Source of the DNA: Polyangium sp. (in: bacteria)
GTDB lineage: Bacteria > Myxococcota_A > Polyangia > Palsa-1104
Assembly (NCBI GenBank): GCA_025450955.1
Contig: JANWLJ010000186.1
Location: 1 to 5,352, forward strand
Direction: 5' to 3'
DNA length: 5,352 bases
Both the position numbers and the translations under genes were made by a program. This document shows, piece by piece, positions 1-5,352 of this stretch; the first letter of the stretch is position 1; every line of letters starts with the position of its first letter. Below the pieces are notes generated by a model. The model was given only the letters and a program-made list of their open reading frames with translations. It did not search any database and was not told where the DNA came from.

Positions 1-660
1 GGAGCGGCAGATAGACCAACACCGCAAGCCCGAGCGCGCCCGCCACGAAGACCCGCGCGATCGCGCGCGCAAGCGGCGCCTTCGGCCGGCGCGCGATCAC
101 GAACAAGAGCCCCGGCGCCACCACCGCGAGCGCGAGCAGGTGATGGTTGGTGAGGGCCAGCCCCGCCCACAGCGCGCCCATATAAAGGTGGCGGCGGTCG
201 CCGGTCTCGTCGAAGCGCGCGAGCTCGAGCGCGCACGAGATCACCAAGAGCGCCGAGAGCGCGTAGACCTCGGGCCGGACCGCTTGAAACGCCGCCGCCC
301 ACGACAGCCCGAACAGCAGGCCCGCCGCCGCGCCGAGGAGCGCGTCCTCGCGCGGACGCGGCTCGCCCTCGGACAGTGCCCGCACCCGACGGGCGAGGTG
401 CTCGCCGAGCCGGGCGGTCTGCGCCGCCGCGAGCGCGCCGCACAGCGCCTGGGCGAGACCGACCTTGAGCGCGATCGGACCGAGCGGCACCAGCGCGCAG
501 GCGCGGCCGAGCAACGCCGCCAGCGGATGGCCCGGCGAGTGGGCGACCCCGAGCGTCCACGCCGCCGCCGCCAGCTCGCTCGAGTCGAGCCAATACATCG
601 ACGGCGCCAGCGCGGCGACGGTCGCGAAGAGCGTGAGGAGAAAGACGATCGCGGCCGTGG

Positions 661-661
<1 letters not shown>
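1..661 (-). CDS. DUF2723 / TMEM260-type membrane glycosyltransferase, N-terminal part (runs off the window)
   Basis: The frame starts at the pilin stop and continues past the left edge, giving about 220 residues. It opens with a hydrophobic helix (AAIVFLLTLFATVAALAP). The signature YWLDSSELAAAAWTLGVAHS and then PGHP follows (bases about 595-525), the hallmark of DUF2723. The Asp and Glu of LDSSEL are the first-loop acidic residues expected of GT-C enzymes. Further hydrophobic helices follow, with RPEVYALSALL, then LTNHHLLALA (near bases 130-158) and VLVYLPL at the edge. Family knowledge: the human homologue TMEM260 is an O-mannosyltransferase, and bacterial members are presumed to use a lipid-linked sugar on the periplasmic side. 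The start is unresolved. There is no ATG, GTG or TTG between the pilin stop and the first helix, and the first ATG (598-596) would remove that helix. The coordinates given include the whole first helix. The family call is firm; the substrate is unknown. Confidence 0.85.
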
Positions 662-1182
<521 letters not shown>

Positions 1183-1188
1183 GCGCTT

Positions 1189-1218
1189 ATTGTAATACAA
1201 GATACGGCTCTGCAACAA
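1189..1218 (-). promoter_or_regulatory. Possible promoter of the pilin-like gene
   Basis: On the minus strand, a -10-like TACAAT (1194-1189, five of six consensus bases) lies 18 bases from a weak -35-like TTGTTG (1218-1213, three of six). The -10 sits only six bases before the pilin ATG, so a transcript from it would be essentially leaderless. No Shine-Dalgarno precedes that ATG, which fits. The AT-rich patch stands out in this GC-rich sequence. The alternative is that the pilin is read only from upstream and the patch simply keeps the start region unstructured. Confidence 0.3.
1190..1200. repeat. 11-base palindrome upstream of the pilin start
   Basis: TTGTAATACAA is a perfect inverted repeat of five bases around a single central base. 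It overlaps the possible -10 of the pilin gene and could be an operator. A five-pair palindrome is short enough to arise by chance, so this is only a candidate site. Confidence 0.25.
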
Positions 1219-1224
1219 CCTGGA

Positions 1225-2073
1225 TCAGCGGACCAGCACCGCGCGCCGCCCGGTCAGGTCCGACGCGGTGGCGCGCACGCGCGTCCCGTCGCTGAGCGTG
1301 AGCACGTGCAGCCCCTTTTGCGACTCGAGGTCGAACACCTGGCCTACGAGCTGGGTCTGGCGATCGCGGGTGAGCCCGTTCCAGCGCGGGTCGTCGATGC
1401 GCGCGTTCAGCGAACGTCCCTGGCGCCGCGCGTTCGTGAGCTTGATGAGCGGCGCCACGTCGGCCGTGTCGAACCCGCTCGACGGATCGCGGAAGCTGAC
1501 ATAGAGCGCGCCGGCCACCGCGAGCAGCGCCACCACGCTCAGGCCGAGCGCGAGCCCGCGTCGCGCGCCGGGATTTTTCCGGGCGGCGTGCGGCCGGGCG
1601 TAGCTCGGGGAAGCGGGCGGCGGCGGCTCATTTGGCGCCGGACGGGCGGCGGGCGCAGGCTTCTCTTCCGCCTGGGCCGCGGCCGCGAGCCGCTGCAGCT
1701 CGGCGAGCGTCTGCGCGAAGTCGTCCTTGCCGATCTGCAGCTCGTCGCGCAGCCGCACCTGCTCGCCGCGCGGCAGCGCCGAGAGCGCCTGCGGCACCCG
1801 CACCTGCACCCCGAGCTCCGCTTCGAACGCCTTGAAGACGAGCAGCGGCGGCGCCACCTCTTTCGCCGAGAGCCCGGGCTGCTGGCAAAGGATCTTCCAC
1901 ACCACCTCGAGATGAAACTCTCCCTCCCGCCAGATCTCGCTCGCGCCCGACGCGAGCACCGAGCGAATGGTCTGCGCGTCGACCACCGCGCACACCTTCG
2001 ATCGCTCGAGGCACATCGTCAGCGCGTCGACGAGGACACGCCGCTTCGCGGCCACCCCCTCAGGTGACTCCAT
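1225..2073 (-). CDS. Unrecognised single-pass membrane protein with a large cytoplasmic N-terminal region
   Basis: A 282-residue protein that I do not recognise. Residues 1-132 form a soluble, mostly helical region (MCLERSKVCAVVDAQ, IWREGEFHLEVVWKILCQQ, FAQTLAELQRLAAAAQ). A Pro/Ala-rich linker follows (about 138-158, with a PPPP run). A basic stretch (ARKNPGARR, 164-172) comes just before a single transmembrane helix at about 173-194. The last 88 residues include NARIDDPRWNGLTRD and a VLTLSDGTRVRATASDL segment that looks beta-rich. Basic residues before the helix imply that the N-terminus is inside and the C-terminus is periplasmic. There is no cleavable signal peptide. The stop lies 42 bases before the pilin ATG on the same strand, so co-transcription is plausible. 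The layout of a cytoplasmic module, linker, helix and periplasmic module would suit signalling or scaffolding across the membrane, but nothing seen proves this. Codon use matches that of the neighbours. Confidence 0.8.
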   Translation of the reverse strand: MESPEGVAAKRRVLVDALTMCLERSKVCAVVDAQTIRSVLASGASEIWREGEFHLEVVWKILCQQPGLSAKEVAPPLLVFKAFEAELGVQVRVPQALSALPRGEQVRLRDELQIGKDDFAQTLAELQRLAAAAQAEEKPAPAARPAPNEPPPPASPSYARPHAARKNPGARRGLALGLSVVALLAVAGALYVSFRDPSSGFDTADVAPLIKLTNARRQGRSLNARIDDPRWNGLTRDRQTQLVGQVFDLESQKGLHVLTLSDGTRVRATASDLTGRRAVLVR

Positions 2074-2080
2074 CTCGGCG

Positions 2081-2091
2081 GGGATTATCCC
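2081..2091. repeat. 11-base palindrome over the divergent promoter
   Basis: GGGATTATCCC is a perfect five-base inverted repeat around one central base. It sits in the 24-base divergent gap and covers the -10 hexamer of the leftward promoter. A protein bound there would block that promoter. It is short and may be chance. Confidence 0.3.
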
Positions 2092-2097
2092 AGCTTG

Positions 2098-3636
<1,539 letters not shown>

Positions 3637-3638
3637 CG

Positions 3639-4520
3639 ATGCGGCTTCTGGTGGTGATGGATCCGCCCGAGTGCCTGAACCCGGCCACCGACACCACGCT
3701 GGTGATCGTCGAGGAGGCGCGCCGCCGCGGTCACGAGGTCGACTCCTGCACCGCGTCCGCGCTGTGGCTCGAAGGGCCCGAGGTGCGCGCCGGGGAGCGC
3801 GCGCTCGCCGAGTATCAGGCGGTGCTGATGCGCAGCGATCCGCCGTTCGATCTCGACTATTACTTCGCCACCCTGCTGCTCGAGCGCGCGCGGGAACGCA
3901 CGCTGGTGGTCAACGATCCGCGCGGCCTGCGCGAAGCCAACGAGAAGCTCTACATCTTCAACTTCCCGCGCCTGATCGCGCCCACCCGGGTGACCCGCTC
4001 GCTCGATGCGCTCAAGGCTTTTTTGGCGCAAGAGGGCGGGCAGATGATCGTCAAGCCGCTCGACGCCTGCGGCGGCGCCGGGGTGTTCCACGTGCGCGCC
4101 GAGGACCGCAACACCAACGCGATCCTCGAGGCGGTGACCGGCTGCGGCAAGAAGCTGGTGATGGCGCAGCGCTATCTCGCCGAGGCGCGCGAAGGAGACA
4201 AGCGCATCCTGCTCCTCGACGGCGAGCCGCTCGGCGCGGTGTTGCGGGTGCCGCGGGCCGACGAGACGCGCGGCAACCTGCACGCCGGCGCGCGGGCCAC
4301 CCAGACCGCGCTCACCCCGCGCGATCTCGAGATCTGCGCCGAGGTGGGCGCGCGCTGCAAAGCCGACGGGCTCTACTTCGTCGGCCTCGACGTGATCGGC
4401 GGCCACCTGACCGAGGTGAACGTGACCTCGCCGACCGGCGTGCGCGAGATCGATCGGTTGGAGGGCGTCCGGCTCGAGGCGCGGGTGGTCGACTGGCTCG
4501 AGCGGCGCATCGGCGTGTGA
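3639..4520 (+). CDS. gshB: Glutathione synthase (ATP-grasp), compact form
   Basis: A 293-residue enzyme joining gamma-glutamylcysteine and glycine with ATP to make glutathione in the cytoplasm. It aligns along its whole length with E. coli GshB as I recall it: VVMDPPECLNPATDTT at the N-terminus, LMRSDPPFDLDYYFATLLLE (63-82), VNDPRGLREANEKLY (91-105), IVKPLDACGGAGVF (137-150), MAQRYL (175-180), GDKRILLLDGEP (186-197), DETRGNLHAGA (208-218), then FVGLDVIGGHLTEVNVTSPT (247-266) with the C-terminal ATP/Mg-binding acidic and Asn residues. It is about 20 residues shorter than the E. coli enzyme because the segment between ALWLEGPEVRAGERAL and YQAVLM is trimmed; the catalytic ATP-grasp part is complete. 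The start is fixed by the Shine-Dalgarno and the two-base gap to the regulator. gshA is not in the window. The gene is followed by a four-base overlap with the next one. Confidence 0.96.
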   Translation: MRLLVVMDPPECLNPATDTTLVIVEEARRRGHEVDSCTASALWLEGPEVRAGERALAEYQAVLMRSDPPFDLDYYFATLLLERARERTLVVNDPRGLREANEKLYIFNFPRLIAPTRVTRSLDALKAFLAQEGGQMIVKPLDACGGAGVFHVRAEDRNTNAILEAVTGCGKKLVMAQRYLAEAREGDKRILLLDGEPLGAVLRVPRADETRGNLHAGARATQTALTPRDLEICAEVGARCKADGLYFVGLDVIGGHLTEVNVTSPTGVREIDRLEGVRLEARVVDWLERRIGV

Positions 4521-5352
4521 CCGCGCCCGCCGACCGTCGCGTGAATATTCCGCGGCACCCATCGGAGCGGTGGTGTCCGCTCCTGTTTCTCGCCTTCGCG
4601 TTTTTGGCGGCGGCGACGGTGTTCGTCCATCCGCAGGCGCTCGCCGACAGCTACGACTGGCGCTACTTCGAGACCTGGGTCGAGGCGGGGCGCCGCTCGA
4701 TCGTCTGGTTCGGGCAGTTCCCGCTGTGGAACCCGTGGACCTGCGGCGGCCAGGTCTATCTCGCCAATCCGCAGTCGATCGTCACCTCGCCGACGTTTGC
4801 GCTGCCGCTCCTGTTCGGCACCGCGCTCGGGCTCAAGCTGCAGCTCGTCGCCTATCTGTTCTTCGCCTTCGACGGCATGTATCGGCTCGCCCGAAGGGAG
4901 GGGCTCGAGCTGGCGGGCGCGCTCTTCGCGTCGGTGCTGTTCGGCTCAGGCGGCTGGCTCGCGCTTCATCTCGGCGAGGGCCACTGCACGTTTGCCGGCG
5001 CGGCGCTCTTTCCCTATCTCGTTCTCTTTCACCGCCGCGCGCTCGACGAGCGCGAGTGGCTGATCCCGCTCGGCGCGGTGGCGGCCTGGATCGTCGCGCT
5101 CGGCGGCACCTCGACGCCGCCGATGGCGATGGTGCTGCTCGCGACGGTGGCCAGCATCGACGCCTATCGTCGCCGCTCGCTTTCGCCCTATCTCAACCTG
5201 TTCGTCGCCGGCGTGGCGGCGGCGCTGATCGGCGCGGTGCGGCTGGTGCCGGCGCTTCAGTTCGTCTTCGATCACCCGCGCCACCTCTTCGAGACCGACG
5301 CCAATTCCATTATCGACATCATCCGCAACGCCTACGAGTGGCGCGGCGTCGA
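4517..5352 (+). CDS. YfhO-like multi-pass membrane protein (putative GT-C glycosyltransferase), N-terminal part
   Basis: The first 278 residues of a protein cut by the right edge. A short, basic, cytoplasmic N-terminus is followed by a membrane helix at about 20-37, then a loop ADSYDWRYFETW (43-54) with acidic residues where GT-C enzymes carry their catalytic Asp. Next comes GQFPLWNPWTCGGQVYLANP (66-85), followed by QS and SPTF. This is the characteristic G-x-x-P-L-W-N-P ... G ... N-P/Q pattern of YfhO/bacterial membrane DUF families. Further hydrophobic helices follow, including LFASVLFGSGGWLALHL and then EGHCTF. The likely role is sugar transfer from a lipid carrier to an envelope polymer or protein; the exact substrate cannot be told. 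GTG 4517 overlaps the gshB stop as GTGA, which favours it over the in-frame GTG at 4541. Codon use is like that of the neighbours. The relationship to YfhO is recognised by pattern only. Confidence 0.82.
   Translation, partial: MTAPADRRVNIPRHPSERWCPLLFLAFAFLAAATVFVHPQALADSYDWRYFETWVEAGRRSIVWFGQFPLWNPWTCGGQVYLANPQSIVTSPTFALPLLFGTALGLKLQLVAYLFFAFDGMYRLARREGLELAGALFASVLFGSGGWLALHLGEGHCTFAGAALFPYLVLFHRRALDEREWLIPLGAVAAWIVALGGTSTPPMAMVLLATVASIDAYRRRSLSPYLNLFVAGVAAALIGAVRLVPALQFVFDHPRHLFETDANSIIDIIRNAYEWRGV

Noticed and set aside
1183..1224. Sigma54 (-24/-12) promoter before the pilin, as found for classical pilA genes
   Set aside because: There is a TTGCA on the minus strand, but no GG the required ten bases upstream of the GC.

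Overview
This is a GC-rich (by eye close to 70% G+C), tightly packed bacterial window. All but about 70 bases is coding. The third-position G/C bias, the style of the pilin-like protein and the enhancer-binding-protein regulator suggest a member of the Myxococcota or a related deltaproteobacterial lineage. That placement is inference; there is no rRNA or other taxonomic marker here.

There are six genes in two divergent groups, separated by only 24 bases (2074-2097). The leftward group, read from the centre outwards, contains: (i) an unrecognised single-pass membrane protein (2073-1225); (ii) a type IV pilin-like protein with a textbook prepilin leader (1182-661); and (iii) the N-terminal part of a DUF2723/TMEM260-type multi-pass membrane glycosyltransferase, whose frame begins at the pilin stop codon and runs off the left edge.

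The rightward group contains: (iv) a complete sigma54-type response regulator (REC, AAA+, Fis HTH; 2098-3636); (v) a compact glutathione synthase, gshB (3639-4520), with a strong Shine-Dalgarno lying in the last codons of the regulator; and (vi) the N-terminal part of a YfhO-like multi-pass membrane protein that overlaps the gshB stop by four bases (GTGA) and runs off the right edge. Genes iv-vi look like one translationally coupled unit.

Functionally, the left group reads as a surface-filament unit, with a glycosyltransferase that could modify the pilin. The right group joins a phospho-dependent sigma54 activator to glutathione synthesis and another envelope glycosyltransferase-like protein. 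No partner histidine kinase, gshA or dedicated pilus-assembly gene lies in the window.

The most interesting points are the pilin/DUF2723 coupling together with a Thr/Pro-rich pilin segment, the missing canonical start of the DUF2723 gene, the sigma70-like promoter for the central leftward gene embedded in the regulator's first codons (predicting a nearly leaderless mRNA), and the unusual regulator-gshB coupling. I see no mobile element, CRISPR array, tRNA, rRNA or convincing terminator.
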